A stretch of 64,000 nucleotides of DNA, taken from NCBI GenBank assembly GCA_903861075.1, contig CAIOSY010000009.1, forward strand, positions 1-64,000, in the 5' to 3' direction. Below are positions 1-10,753 of this stretch, piece after piece. How positions within the stretch are numbered: the stretch's first letter is position 1; every line of letters begins with the position of its first letter. Source of the DNA: an uncultured Nitrosomonadales bacterium (GTDB lineage: Bacteria; Pseudomonadota; Gammaproteobacteria; Burkholderiales; Gallionellaceae). The position numbers and the translations under genes were made by a program. The notes beneath the pieces were generated by a model. It did no database searches and was not told the DNA's origin. It saw only the letters and a list, made by a program, of their open reading frames with translations.

Positions 1-167
1 ACATCTGCACCGTATAAATATTGCTTGAGCCATGTGTCGTGTTGCCACATTTCCATTGAGGTAATTGGAAATATGGCTTCCTCGCCGATGTAGTAATGGT
101 TAAATGCCGTGAGTAAACTCAATACTGAGGCGATTAATAGTAATTTGTTGGTAACGAGATTCTTCAT
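1..167 (-). CDS. ArnT/GT39-like membrane glycosyltransferase, N-terminal part (runs off window)
   Basis: Hand translation of the minus strand: MKNLVTNKLLLIASVLSLLTAFNHYYIGEEAIFPITSMEMWQHDTWLKQYLYGAD...; N-terminal TM then GEEAxxPI..MEMW motif typical of GT39-type proteins; start overlaps the stop of the upstream gene. Confidence 0.6.
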   Translation of the reverse strand, partial: MKNLVTNKLLLIASVLSLLTAFNHYYIGEEAIFPITSMEMWQHDTWLKQYLYGAD

Positions 168-1372
168 TGTTTTTTACCAGCAGAAAACGGAGTAATCGTT
201 CTGTCAGGATTCGGCATATTTAGCCAGAATTGATGGAATATTTTGTTGTAGCAAGTGGCCGTTGCGTGGTGCTGGTCAAGAAATTCGCCAGCTCGGCAGT
301 CAAATTGTTCGGATTGTCCAGCGTCGAACCAGACCACTTCGTTTTCTCTGGACCATTTTTTCAGTTTCTGTTTGGTTTTTTTCAGTACAGACCCCAATTG
401 CGGATGCCGGAGAAATTCTGCTTCCAGGCCGGGCAGAAGGGGCGGCATAAATAAAATGACCCCGCCTCCATTTTCCTTTGAACGTTTGTTCAATTTGGCG
501 AGGCGTTCGAGAAACAATAGGTTAGGCAAGCCATCAGTCGAGAGCAAATTTTTGTAGTACTGGGAGTTGGATGATAAGGCAGTTGATATCAGGGCACTGG
601 CGTTATCAACGCGGGCCGAGTTGGCAAAAGTGGCGCTGCCGTCAAAACGAAAGCCTGTACAAGTGCCGCGATGTATCGTGTCAAAGTCTTTTCCGGGCGT
701 GCCGTCCGTGCAGCGGTAGTCATTGCTGCCATCTTGCATGAAGTAGCCACGGAAGGCCGCTATTTTGTCATCGGCGTGGCGAATCTGATTCAGAATTTCA
801 AACAAACTGGATATGCGCGGATAAGAGAGCGCATCGCGCATTCTGTCCATCAGGGGAACCGTTTTTGTCACCGTCTGCGTTTGACGTATCGCTGTTGTTA
901 GTGACAGATCGGCATCAGACGGTGAACCTGATTGATAGATAAATCCCAAAGACCAGTCCAAGGGGATGATCAACCACTTTACGTTGCTTGCATACTGTTG
1001 AATATATTCCGCTTCACCGATTACAGCGCTGAGTGGATTTCCGGTCTGGGCGTAGTTGTAGAGTTGTAGCGTGTCAGGAAAGTCTTGTCCTGTGATACCC
1101 AGCACAGTGGAAGATCCGAACACGACCGTGTTAACTTCTGGTAACCGATCGTTCAGACGCAGTGTTTTGAACAGATGAGTGTCGCTAAGCGTCGGTGCAT
1201 AGGTGATGCCACGCGTTTGCTGTTGCCACTGACTGGCGAGTAACACCTTTTTGGTATTACCCAGCGTATCGCTTAATAATATAAAATTAAAGATAAAGAT
1301 CGGTAGAAGTGTGGTGCAAAATCCGATTATCAACACTCGTAAAAATCTTTTATGGGGGGTGATCATGCTCAA
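164..1372 (-). CDS. AlgX/AlgJ-like SGNH-type protein associated with MBOAT O-acyltransferase
   Basis: 402 aa, N-terminal TM, overlaps the MBOAT gene by 4 nt; GSSTVLG (GDS-like block) and late D-x-H-like segment LDQHH. Confidence 0.5.
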   Translation of the reverse strand: MSMITPHKRFLRVLIIGFCTTLLPIFIFNFILLSDTLGNTKKVLLASQWQQQTRGITYAPTLSDTHLFKTLRLNDRLPEVNTVVFGSSTVLGITGQDFPDTLQLYNYAQTGNPLSAVIGEAEYIQQYASNVKWLIIPLDWSLGFIYQSGSPSDADLSLTTAIRQTQTVTKTVPLMDRMRDALSYPRISSLFEILNQIRHADDKIAAFRGYFMQDGSNDYRCTDGTPGKDFDTIHRGTCTGFRFDGSATFANSARVDNASALISTALSSNSQYYKNLLSTDGLPNLLFLERLAKLNKRSKENGGGVILFMPPLLPGLEAEFLRHPQLGSVLKKTKQKLKKWSRENEVVWFDAGQSEQFDCRAGEFLDQHHATATCYNKIFHQFWLNMPNPDRTITPFSAGKKQ

Positions 1373-2937
1373 AATTGAAAGTACAAAAATGCAGATTGTT
1401 TATTTACGTTGATGATAGCAATGAATCCTATTAGCCAAACAACCAGTGCTGTGCGTGCTGAAGGTTGCCATAGCCATCGTTTTTTGTGATCTTTTGGCAT
1501 GTCCAGTGCAGGCTTGAACGATTGCATGATGGTTTGCGTATTGGGCGCAAACCACACGATTAGCAGCATTATCCAAATCCAGTTCATCATGCCGCTGGTG
1601 GCCAAGCCGTTGCTGGGCGCAAACAAGCCGTGATTATTAAACCACTCGTGGATGTTCGGGAAGCGGACAAACCAGTTATCCGGCAGTGATACGCCGTTGC
1701 ATCCCAGCATGGTTTGCGTGATGGTCACGGCGGTATGCAAATTGTTGGAGCGGAAGAATACCCAGGCCAGTGTGACGGCGGTGAAAGTAAACAAGGCGGA
1801 TAAGGCATGAGTCGGGTAGGACAAGGGCTCGCTGGGATCTTGCCCTAGTGCGCGACGCAGAGTATGCCAGCCATGATTTATGACTAAGTAAATGCCATGC
1901 AGCCCGCCCCATATCACGTAAGTCCAGCCAGCGCCGTGCCACAGTCCGCCCAGCAGCATGGTTGCCATCAGGTTCATGTGGCGTCGGGTTGGGCCGTTAC
2001 GGTTGCCGCCCAGCGGGATGTACAGATAGTCGCGCAGAAAACGCGACAGCGTCATGTGCCAGCACCGCCAAAACTCGATGATATTGACTGCTTTGTATGG
2101 CGAGTTAAAGTTTAAAGGTAGTGTCACGCCAAACATTCTTGAGAGGCCGATCGCCATATCCGAATAGCCGGAAAAATCAAAGTACAGTTGCAGCGTGTAG
2201 CACAGCGCTCCGCCCCATGCCTCGATAAAAGTCAGATGTATGCCTGAAGCCGAAGCATCAAAGATGGTCGGGACGTAATAGGCGATTCCGTCTGCCAGCA
2301 CCACTTTTTTGAATAATCCGATAATAAAGATTGTCAGGCCGACCGACATATTTTCATAGTTGCAGCGATAGGTCGCCGATTTGGCAAACTGCGGCATCAT
2401 CTCTTTGTGATGCAGAACAGGGCCTGCGATTAAGTGAGGAAAGTAGGTAACAAACAGTACGTAATGAATGAAATTGTATTCCTTGACCTTACTCTGAAAG
2501 GTATCGACCAGAAAAGCAATCTGCGTAAAGGTAAAAAATGAAATGCCCAATGGCAGGATGATTTCGCCTAGATTCCAATCGGTGCCGAGCAATGGATTAA
2601 GGTTGCCGACAAAGAAATTGGCATATTTGTAATAGGCGAGCAAAGATAGATTGGCAGCGAGCGCTACTATCAATAAATGCTTTTTACGATCCCCACTCCT
2701 TAACCCCCGCTTACCACTCTCCGGTATTTTAGCTATCCAAATCCCGAATGCGTAGTTGCAAACGATGGAGCCTAATAACAATCCGACATAAGCCGGATTC
2801 CAGTAGCCGTAAAAAAACAGCGATGCCAATGCCAGCCAACCAGCAGCATAGGTGTGGTTGATGCGCCCGAGTTGGAAGAAACCCAGCAAGACGACAGGCA
2901 GATAGAAGAAGATAAAACCGTATGAATTGAATAGCAT
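1369..2937 (-). CDS. MBOAT family membrane-bound O-acyltransferase (AlgI-like)
   Basis: 522 aa multi-TM; motifs FxGYSDMAIGLSRMFG, NFNSPYKAVNIIEFWRCWHMTLSRFLRDYLYIPLGGNRNG, LWHGAGWTYVIWG. Confidence 0.93.
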   Translation of the reverse strand: MLFNSYGFIFFYLPVVLLGFFQLGRINHTYAAGWLALASLFFYGYWNPAYVGLLLGSIVCNYAFGIWIAKIPESGKRGLRSGDRKKHLLIVALAANLSLLAYYKYANFFVGNLNPLLGTDWNLGEIILPLGISFFTFTQIAFLVDTFQSKVKEYNFIHYVLFVTYFPHLIAGPVLHHKEMMPQFAKSATYRCNYENMSVGLTIFIIGLFKKVVLADGIAYYVPTIFDASASGIHLTFIEAWGGALCYTLQLYFDFSGYSDMAIGLSRMFGVTLPLNFNSPYKAVNIIEFWRCWHMTLSRFLRDYLYIPLGGNRNGPTRRHMNLMATMLLGGLWHGAGWTYVIWGGLHGIYLVINHGWHTLRRALGQDPSEPLSYPTHALSALFTFTAVTLAWVFFRSNNLHTAVTITQTMLGCNGVSLPDNWFVRFPNIHEWFNNHGLFAPSNGLATSGMMNWIWIMLLIVWFAPNTQTIMQSFKPALDMPKDHKKRWLWQPSARTALVVWLIGFIAIINVNKQSAFLYFQF

Positions 2938-3053
2938 TAGTCGCTCGGTTTGGCTGCAGTCAATAGGCCATCATATAAAAACGGTATCGGTTTCATCAAA
3001 GTTAGATAAAATTCTGGTAGGCTATTTTACAGATAAACAGGCGGGAATGTGCG

Positions 3054-3878
3054 ATGGCAATTTATGCGGTAGGGGATATTCAGGGCTGCCATACGGAGTT
3101 GGTGCAGTTACTGGAGAAAATTCGCTTTGATCCGGGTGTGGATAAGCTTTGGCTGGTAGGAGATCTGGTCAATCGCGGGGCGGATTCTTTGCAGGTGCTA
3201 CGGCTGGTTAAGTCGCTGGGCGCGAGCGCAATCACCGTGCTGGGCAATCACGATCTGCATTTGCTGGCGGTGGCTGCGGGAACCTCAAGGTTGCATCGTG
3301 GTGATACGCTGGAAGAAATTTTATCCGCCCCTGATCGTGAAGAATTGCTGACCTGGTTGCGCCATCGCCGTCTGCTACATGTTGAGGGGACGTTTGTGCT
3401 GGTGCATGCCGGACTTTTACCGGGTTGGTCGATTGAGCTCGCTAAAAATCTCGCGCTTGAAGTGGAGACGGCTTTGCAAAGTAATGACTATGTGGAGTTT
3501 CTTGCGCATATGTACGGTAATCAGCCTAAAGCGTGGAGGGATGATTTAACTGGGTATGAGCGCCTTCGGGTAATTACCAATGCACTGACCCGGATGCGGA
3601 TTTGCACCAATAGCGGCGAAATGGAGTTTGATTTCAAAGCAGAACAGGAAAATATTCCAGCAGCTTATCTGCCCTGGTTTGATGTGCCCGGTCGAGCGAG
3701 TCTTGATACGACGGTGATATTCGGCCATTGGTCGGCGTTAGGATTAATGATCAAAGAAAATGCGATTGCACTGGATACCGGTTGTTTGTGGGGCGGGCCG
3801 CTGACGGCGATATGTTTGGATACGCGGGAAGTGACACAAGTATCCTGTACTAATTCTTCTGTGGCAAAGCACTGGTGA
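3054..3878 (+). CDS. apaH: symmetrical bis(5'-nucleosyl)-tetraphosphatase
   Basis: MAIYAVGDIQGCHTELVQLL, GDLVNRGADSL, GNHDLHLLAVA. Confidence 0.95.
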   Translation: MAIYAVGDIQGCHTELVQLLEKIRFDPGVDKLWLVGDLVNRGADSLQVLRLVKSLGASAITVLGNHDLHLLAVAAGTSRLHRGDTLEEILSAPDREELLTWLRHRRLLHVEGTFVLVHAGLLPGWSIELAKNLALEVETALQSNDYVEFLAHMYGNQPKAWRDDLTGYERLRVITNALTRMRICTNSGEMEFDFKAEQENIPAAYLPWFDVPGRASLDTTVIFGHWSALGLMIKENAIALDTGCLWGGPLTAICLDTREVTQVSCTNSSVAKHW

Positions 3879-5143
3879 GATTCTTTTATACTTTACTGCT
3901 CTGGCTGCTGTTGCCGTTCATTTTCGTGCGATTAGCACTGCGCGCGCGCAAACAGCCTGAATATCTCCAGTATTTGGGCGAACGTTTCGGCTTTTATTCC
4001 GTGCGTAGTGATAAGCCCGTTATCTGGCTGCATGCGGTGTCGGTTGGCGAGACCCGAGCCACGGTCAGTGTGGTTGCCAAATTGCGCGCAGCCTACCCTG
4101 ATTATCAAATATTACTTACTCACACGACGCCCACCGGTCGTGCCACCTCCGCGCAGCTTTATGGCGATGCCGTGCAGCGTGTCTATCTTCCTTATGATTA
4201 CCCTTGTGCCGTGCGGCGTTTTTTGCGGCACTTTCGCCCGGAAATCGGTATTTTGATGGAGACGGAAATCTGGTTTAATCTTATCCATGGAGGGCATACG
4301 CTGGGTGTTCCCATGCTGCTGCTTAATGCACGTCTGTCGGAAAAGTCGAGCCGAGCTTATGCGCGTGTTGCCACATTGACTCGCAATGCCTTGCGGCAGT
4401 TGACGGCTGTTGCAGCACAAACACCCGATGATGCGGTGCGCTTATCACGGATGGGGGCGCAAAAAGTCACGGTGATGGGTAACCTGAAATTCGATATTGT
4501 TGCTCCTCAAGCCATGCTGGATTTGGGGGCTTTACTGCGTCTGCAGTTCGGGGAGACGCGAAAAATATTTCTGGCGGCCAGCACTCGCGAGGGAGAAGAA
4601 GCCTTGTTGCTGGATGCCCTTCAATCTGCGGGTGGGATAGGCGCAACCTTGCTTGTTATCGTGCCGCGTCATCCGCAGCGTTTTGATGAGATCGCAGCCA
4701 TGCTCGTTAAACGCGGCTTGCGTTACCAGCGCCGCAGCGAAAACAAGCAAGTGCCAGCGGAAGTAGAAGTGGTTTTAGGTGACAGTATGGGCGAGATGTT
4801 TGCCTATTATGTGGCGAGTGATTTAGCTTTTATCGGCGGCAGCCTGTTGCCCTTCGGCGGGCAGAATCTGATCGAAGCGTGCTCGGTCGGTGTGCCTGTG
4901 TTGATGGGGCCGCACACTTACAATTTTGCCGATGCAACGCGGTTGGCTGCTGAAGCTGGCGCGGCGGTTCAGGTAAATGATGCAGATGAACTGTTTAACG
5001 TCGCGAAACAATTGTTAAATAATCATGGTGAGCGGATTTTTATGGGAAAAAAAGGCGTTGCATTCGTTGCATCTCATCAGGGTGCGACAGGTAAAGCGTT
5101 TGCGATCATTTCTGATCACCTGGACGCAACTAAAATCAGCTAG
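3875..5143 (+). CDS. waaA: 3-deoxy-D-manno-octulosonic acid transferase
   Basis: WLHAVSVGETRA, METEIWFNLI, GGQNLIEACSVGVPVLMGPHTYNF; GTG start overlapping apaH stop. Confidence 0.95.
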   Translation: MRFFYTLLLWLLLPFIFVRLALRARKQPEYLQYLGERFGFYSVRSDKPVIWLHAVSVGETRATVSVVAKLRAAYPDYQILLTHTTPTGRATSAQLYGDAVQRVYLPYDYPCAVRRFLRHFRPEIGILMETEIWFNLIHGGHTLGVPMLLLNARLSEKSSRAYARVATLTRNALRQLTAVAAQTPDDAVRLSRMGAQKVTVMGNLKFDIVAPQAMLDLGALLRLQFGETRKIFLAASTREGEEALLLDALQSAGGIGATLLVIVPRHPQRFDEIAAMLVKRGLRYQRRSENKQVPAEVEVVLGDSMGEMFAYYVASDLAFIGGSLLPFGGQNLIEACSVGVPVLMGPHTYNFADATRLAAEAGAAVQVNDADELFNVAKQLLNNHGERIFMGKKGVAFVASHQGATGKAFAIISDHLDATKIS

Positions 5144-5223
5144 ATACTGAAATTGTTATTCGGTAATCATCAACTTGTAGGGTAAAATGGTCGACCTGTC
5201 ACGCACCATAACACTACACCATC

Positions 5224-6048
5224 ATGTCTGAATCCTTCCCGCTCGTAATGAGTTTTGCCGCCACTGATCCTTCAGGCGGCGCAGGCCTGCAAGCCGATAT
5301 ACTGACAATTTCGAGTATAGGCTGTCATCCGCTAACGGTTGTGACCGCAATTACGGTGCAAGATACCAGTGGTGTTGAAGACGTATTGCCGATGGAGGCC
5401 GAGTGGGTGGTTGATCAGGCGCGTGCAATGCTAGAGGATGTCAGGGTTGCGGCTTTTAAAATCGGGATGTTGGGCAGCGTGGAAAATGTAGTAGCAATCG
5501 CCGAAATACTGGCTGATTACCCGGATGCCCCTTTTGTGCTTGATACCGTGCTGGCGTCAGGGCGCGGCGACGAGCTGGCTGACGAGGATATGTTGGATGC
5601 GATGTGCGAATTACTCATTCCTCAGGCGACTATTGTTACACCCAACAGCATAGAGGCGCGTCGTCTGGCTCTGGATGAAGGCAATGATGAAGATGATCCG
5701 AGTTTGGAAGAGTGCGCGCGGCGTATTCTTGCGATGGGCTGTGAATATGTGCTGATTACAGGGACGCATGAACAGTCATCCAAGGTGATCAACACGTTAT
5801 ATAACGAACAAGGGGTGGTGCGCAGCGATAGTTGGGAACGTCTGCCGGGCAGTTATCACGGTTCAGGATGTACGCTGGCATCGGCGATTGCGGCCTTGTT
5901 GGCTCAGGGGCTGGATGTTCCCGAGGCGGTTAAGGAAGCGCAGGAATATACCTGGCAAACTTTAAAAGGGGGCTTTCGTCCGGGGATGGGGCAGTTTATT
6001 CCCGATCGTTTATTTTGGGCGCGCGGTGAAGATGATGAGGTTAGTTGA
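5224..6048 (+). CDS. thiD: hydroxymethylpyrimidine/phosphomethylpyrimidine kinase
   Basis: SFAATDPSGGAGLQADI...GSGCTLASAIAA. Confidence 0.93.
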   Translation: MSESFPLVMSFAATDPSGGAGLQADILTISSIGCHPLTVVTAITVQDTSGVEDVLPMEAEWVVDQARAMLEDVRVAAFKIGMLGSVENVVAIAEILADYPDAPFVLDTVLASGRGDELADEDMLDAMCELLIPQATIVTPNSIEARRLALDEGNDEDDPSLEECARRILAMGCEYVLITGTHEQSSKVINTLYNEQGVVRSDSWERLPGSYHGSGCTLASAIAALLAQGLDVPEAVKEAQEYTWQTLKGGFRPGMGQFIPDRLFWARGEDDEVS

Positions 6049-6051
6049 AAG

Positions 6052-6687
6052 TTGAACGGTAAAATTAGCGGTTTGTATGCGATTACCCCCGAGCAGTCGG
6101 ATACTGAACTGTTAGTGCGGCAGGTTAGGTCGGCTTTAGAGGGCGGTGCGAGGGTCGTGCAGTATCGCAATAAATTGGCCGATACGGTGAAGCGATTTGA
6201 GCAGGCTCATGCCTTGCTAGGGCTGACGCAGGAATTTGCTGTGCCTTTAATAATCAACGATGATGTGATGCTTGCGGCAGATGTTGATGCCGATGGTGTA
6301 CATTTGGGCGGCGAGGATGGCAGTGTGGCAGCCGCGCGACAGGTTTTGGGTAATCAAAAAATAATTGGTGTGTCTTGTTATAATCGGCTGAGTTTGGCGC
6401 ATGGGGCTGCAGCGGAAGGAGCGAATTATGTTGCCTTCGGCGCTTTTTTCCCTTCTACTGTTAAGCCTTTAGCGCCCGTCGCCTCGCTGGATTTGTTGCG
6501 TCTGGCACGACGTGAGATTGATCTGCCTCTGGTGGCAATCGGCGGTATTTCAGTAGAGAATGGCGCGGCTGTCCTGTCTGCAGGCGCGAGCGCTTTAGCG
6601 GTTATTTCTGCATTGTTTGATACACCCAATATACGTTTTGCTGCAAAGCAGTTTGCAAATTTGAATCTTAAGAAAGAAGCGACATGA
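6052..6687 (+). CDS. thiE: thiamine-phosphate synthase
   Basis: [46 protein letters not shown] start. Confidence 0.93.
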   Translation: MNGKISGLYAITPEQSDTELLVRQVRSALEGGARVVQYRNKLADTVKRFEQAHALLGLTQEFAVPLIINDDVMLAADVDADGVHLGGEDGSVAAARQVLGNQKIIGVSCYNRLSLAHGAAAEGANYVAFGAFFPSTVKPLAPVASLDLLRLARREIDLPLVAIGGISVENGAAVLSAGASALAVISALFDTPNIRFAAKQFANLNLKKEAT

Positions 6688-7967
6688 CTTCACACAATCA
6701 AGAACTTTTCGACGCGTCACAACGGTTTATTCCCGGCGGGGTTAACTCGCCGGTGCGTGCATTTCGCTCGGTAGGTGGCACGCCTTTATTTTTTCAAAAA
6801 GGCCTGGGCGCTTATGTTTGGGATGCAGATGGCAAGCGTTATACCGATTATGTAGGATCCTGGGGGCCGATGATTGCAGGTCATTGCCATCCTGATGTCG
6901 TCGGGGCAGTACAAACTGCTGCGGCTAACGGGTTGGGATTTGGTGCGCCGACCGCCTCTGAACTGGAAATGGCTGAGTTATTGTGCCGGTTGCTACCGAG
7001 TCTGGAAATGGTGCGTTTGGTGAGTTCCGGTACTGAGGCGACCATGACAGCGATTCGTTTGGCGCGCGGTTTTACCGGTCGCTCACGCATCGTCAAATTT
7101 GAAGGTTGTTATCACGGTCATTCAGATGGTTTGTTGGTGAAGGCAGGGTCCGGTGCGCTGACTTTTGGACAGCCGAGCTCGTCGGGCGTGCCCGCAGAAA
7201 TCGCGGCGCTGACCACGGTGCTGGACTATAACGATGCGGCAGGCTTGGAGCGCGCATTTGCACAGACGGGTCATGAGATTGCTGCGGTGATCGTTGAACC
7301 CGTAGCCGGCAATATGAATCTGGTGACCCCTAAGCCGGAATTTCTCGCCGCATTGCGCAGTCTTTGTACTCAATACGGTGCGGTGTTGATCCTGGATGAA
7401 GTGATGACCGGTTTTAGAGTCAGCTTGCAAGGTGCACAGGGTTATTATGATATTAAGCCTGATTTGGTTACGTTGGGCAAAGTGATGGGCGGCGGATTGC
7501 CGGCAGCGGCTTTTGGCGGGCGACGCGATATCATGCAATGTTTGGCGCCTTTGGGTGCAGTGTATCAGGCAGGAACCTTGTCAGGTAATCCGGTTGCTGT
7601 TGCGGCAGGACTTGCGACGTTGAAATTGGTTCAGGAAGATGGCTTTTACCAGCGATTAGCGCAACGTGCCACGCAACTGACAGAGGGTTTAACGGCAAGT
7701 GCGCACCGTCACGGCATTGCGTTTTGTGCTCAATCGGTAGGGGGTATGTTTGGTCTGTATTTTAGCAAGACTGTCCCCGCCAGTTATGCAGAAGTGATGT
7801 CGTGTGACAAAGTGGCATTCAATCGTTTCTTCCACGCTATGCTAGACGCAGGCGTATATTTGGCACCCTCCGCATTCGAAGCGGGTTTTGTCTCTTCTGC
7901 ACATACTGAGGCAGACATCGATGAGACGATAGCCAAGGCTGACGCAATCTTTCTGGGCTGGAAATAA
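6684..7967 (+). CDS. hemL: glutamate-1-semialdehyde 2,1-aminomutase
   Basis: [47 protein letters not shown]. Confidence 0.97.
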   Translation: MTSHNQELFDASQRFIPGGVNSPVRAFRSVGGTPLFFQKGLGAYVWDADGKRYTDYVGSWGPMIAGHCHPDVVGAVQTAAANGLGFGAPTASELEMAELLCRLLPSLEMVRLVSSGTEATMTAIRLARGFTGRSRIVKFEGCYHGHSDGLLVKAGSGALTFGQPSSSGVPAEIAALTTVLDYNDAAGLERAFAQTGHEIAAVIVEPVAGNMNLVTPKPEFLAALRSLCTQYGAVLILDEVMTGFRVSLQGAQGYYDIKPDLVTLGKVMGGGLPAAAFGGRRDIMQCLAPLGAVYQAGTLSGNPVAVAAGLATLKLVQEDGFYQRLAQRATQLTEGLTASAHRHGIAFCAQSVGGMFGLYFSKTVPASYAEVMSCDKVAFNRFFHAMLDAGVYLAPSAFEAGFVSSAHTEADIDETIAKADAIFLGWK

Positions 7968-8596
7968 TGGGACTTTTCTCACTCGCGACATTTTATACTA
8001 CGGTCAATCATATCAAGGATTTGCCGATGCACGGCGGACGCGAGGTGGCGTTCGTTGGCAGATCAAACGCGGGTAAATCCAGTGCAATTAATACGCTGGC
8101 GAATCATGTGCGATTGGCTTATACCAGTAAAACGCCGGGTCGCACTCAGCATTTGAATTATTTTTCCCTGGGAGCTGACCGCTATATTGTGGACTTGCCC
8201 GGTTATGGTTACGCCAAGGTGCCGCCGGAAGCGAAACGGCACTGGGAAGCGTTGCTGAGTGTGTATTTGCAAAAACGGGCAGAGTTGAGCGGCTTGGTTG
8301 TCATTATGGATGTGCGCCGCCCTTTGCTTGAATTGGATGAGACCATGCTGGACTGGTTCGCGACTACGGGTAAGCCTGTGCATATTTTACTGACCAAGTC
8401 AGATAAGTTGAGTCGACAGGAATCAACCTTGACCCTGATGAAGGTCAAAGCTTATCTGGCAGAGCATTATCCTCAGTGTTCGGTGCAATTATTTTCGAGT
8501 TTGAAAAAGCAAGGTCTTGAAGAAGCCGAAGCGGTGATTTCAGCCTGGTTGACGCCAGTGGAGCCGTTCTTGACGGACGAAGGCGTAATAGATTGA
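7967..8596 (+). CDS. engB: ribosome biogenesis GTP-binding protein YihA/EngB
   Basis: [44 protein letters not shown]. Confidence 0.96.
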   Translation: MGLFSLATFYTTVNHIKDLPMHGGREVAFVGRSNAGKSSAINTLANHVRLAYTSKTPGRTQHLNYFSLGADRYIVDLPGYGYAKVPPEAKRHWEALLSVYLQKRAELSGLVVIMDVRRPLLELDETMLDWFATTGKPVHILLTKSDKLSRQESTLTLMKVKAYLAEHYPQCSVQLFSSLKKQGLEEAEAVISAWLTPVEPFLTDEGVID

Positions 8597-8623
8597 AAAT
8601 GGGTAAGCCTAAAAGATGCAGGT

Positions 8624-8651
8624 AAAAAAAAGCCCCCAACCAGTGGGGGCT
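8624..8651 (-). terminator. intrinsic terminator, minus-strand orientation
   Basis: 8 bp perfect stem agccccca/tgggggct (8631-8651); A-run at 8624-8631 gives the U-tract only on the minus strand. Confidence 0.75.
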
Positions 8652-8716
8652 AAAATCTTAACAGGGTTAAGACACGCTCAGGGAGGAGAAACGTGGAACG
8701 ATTATTCATCATTCGC
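8624..8716 (-). ncRNA. putative minus-strand small RNA (start estimated from promoter position)
   Basis: Minus strand: GGAACTA-N15-GTCAGA (sigmaE-like), then CU-rich UUUCUCCUCCCU, hairpin CUUAAC-CCU-GUUAAG, terminator AGCCCCCA-CUGGU-UGGGGGCU followed by a U run. Confidence 0.45.
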
Positions 8717-8719
8717 ATA

Positions 8720-8748
8720 CTCTGACGCAGGTCCTATAAAATAGTTCC
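8720..8748 (-). promoter_or_regulatory. sigmaE-like promoter for the putative sRNA
   Basis: GGAAC (rc 8744-8748), 18 nt gap, TCAGA (rc 8721-8725); same spacing as the GGAACTT-N15-GTCTAA sigmaE consensus with one mismatch in the -10. Confidence 0.45.
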
Positions 8749-8752
8749 ATAG

Positions 8753-9778
<1,026 letters not shown>

Positions 9779-9851
9779 GATTGAGGAACTAGGGTTCAGG
9801 ATTCAGGCTTTTGTTGCATTTTTACAATAGGACTGGAATTAAGAAGACGCA

Positions 9852-10093
9852 ATGCCAACTACCAGTCAGTTCTTCGGTATCGTGATCCAGATGTTCTGGA
9901 ATGAGCACGCGCCACCTCACTTTCACTGTAAATATGGGAAGTTCGATGCGATTATTTGATTGATCCGGTGCAATTCAGGCAGGTTACTGTCGCGGGTGGT
10001 GCTGTAACCCGGCCCGGCGAACTTGATTTAGCCTCTGATGCCATGCACGAGGAAATAAAGAATCGCGGCGGCGAATGGGTGGTAGAAAATTGA
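9852..10093 (+). pseudogene. remnant of a DUF4160-DUF2442 gene pair
   Basis: 9852-9959 encodes MPTTSQFFGIVIQMFWNEHAPPHFHCKYGKFDAII* (DUF4160-like N-terminus); directly downstream frame reads DPVQFRQVTVAGGAVTRPGELDLASDAMHEEIKNRGGEWVVEN* (DUF2442-like C-terminus) without its N-terminal half. Confidence 0.55.
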
Positions 10094-10147
10094 CCGTGAT
10101 TGATTCTTTTTAATTTAACCGGTTAGTTTTGAGTGAGGTGTGGCCCG

Positions 10148-10753
10148 CTATACCGGATGATCTGCCAGCAGTTTGTTCAGCGCGACGATATCTGCATGGG
10201 TTTCGGGGTGACGGCTGCCGCTGTGGCGAGCTTTTTCAGGCAGGACTACGAGGTGTATTTTTACTCCCGATTTGCCTGTTAGCGTGTAACTTGGCACGTT
10301 TTCTTCACGTCCCGCTAGTTTTATCCGCCATTCACCATCATTAAAGTCGAGCTTGTTCTTTAGCAGGAAGAGCAGTACGGCCTTGTTATCGTCCGAAAAT
10401 AAGATCAGATTGATGTCCGAATTTTCTCCTGCCGCGCCACTCAATACCGAACCTGTCAGATAAGGATGGAACACCGCAAACAGGCGCATACAGGATAATG
10501 CTTCCGAACGCAGTTGATACAAAATGTCCGGATGAGTGTCTTGCTGATAAAGTGCCCGGTAAATGCGCAAGGCATGTGCTACTTCATCGTTGCCGGGCAG
10601 ATGTTGAGTGTCCGCTGCACCAAGTTGACGCGCCGCTTTGCGCTTGGCTGCGTCGAAGTCGGCAAGACCTGATTCTGCGATCAACTTGGCGGCAAGGTGC
10701 GCCAGTTGTTCGCGCATCAGGTCGCGCCCGGAAAACGTGGATTTGTGCGACAT
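10148..10753 (-). CDS. hypothetical protein, possibly nucleotidyltransferase-like
   Basis: 201 aa ORF overlapping the PBP1a stop; GSVLSGAAGENSDINLILFSDD resembles a GS-x(n)-SDID/N nucleotidyltransferase core. Confidence 0.6.
   Translation of the reverse strand: MSHKSTFSGRDLMREQLAHLAAKLIAESGLADFDAAKRKAARQLGAADTQHLPGNDEVAHALRIYRALYQQDTHPDILYQLRSEALSCMRLFAVFHPYLTGSVLSGAAGENSDINLILFSDDNKAVLLFLLKNKLDFNDGEWRIKLAGREENVPSYTLTGKSGVKIHLVVLPEKARHSGSRHPETHADIVALNKLLADHPV

Noticed and set aside
8692-8725. Plus-strand mini-ORF GTG GAA CGA TTA TTC ATC ATT CGC ATA CTC TGA (MERLFIIRIL) behind GGGAGGAG, possible hemB leader peptide
   Set aside because: The same bases are better explained as part of the minus-strand sRNA candidate; only 10 codons and no attenuator U-tract on the plus strand. 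Kept as the competing explanation.
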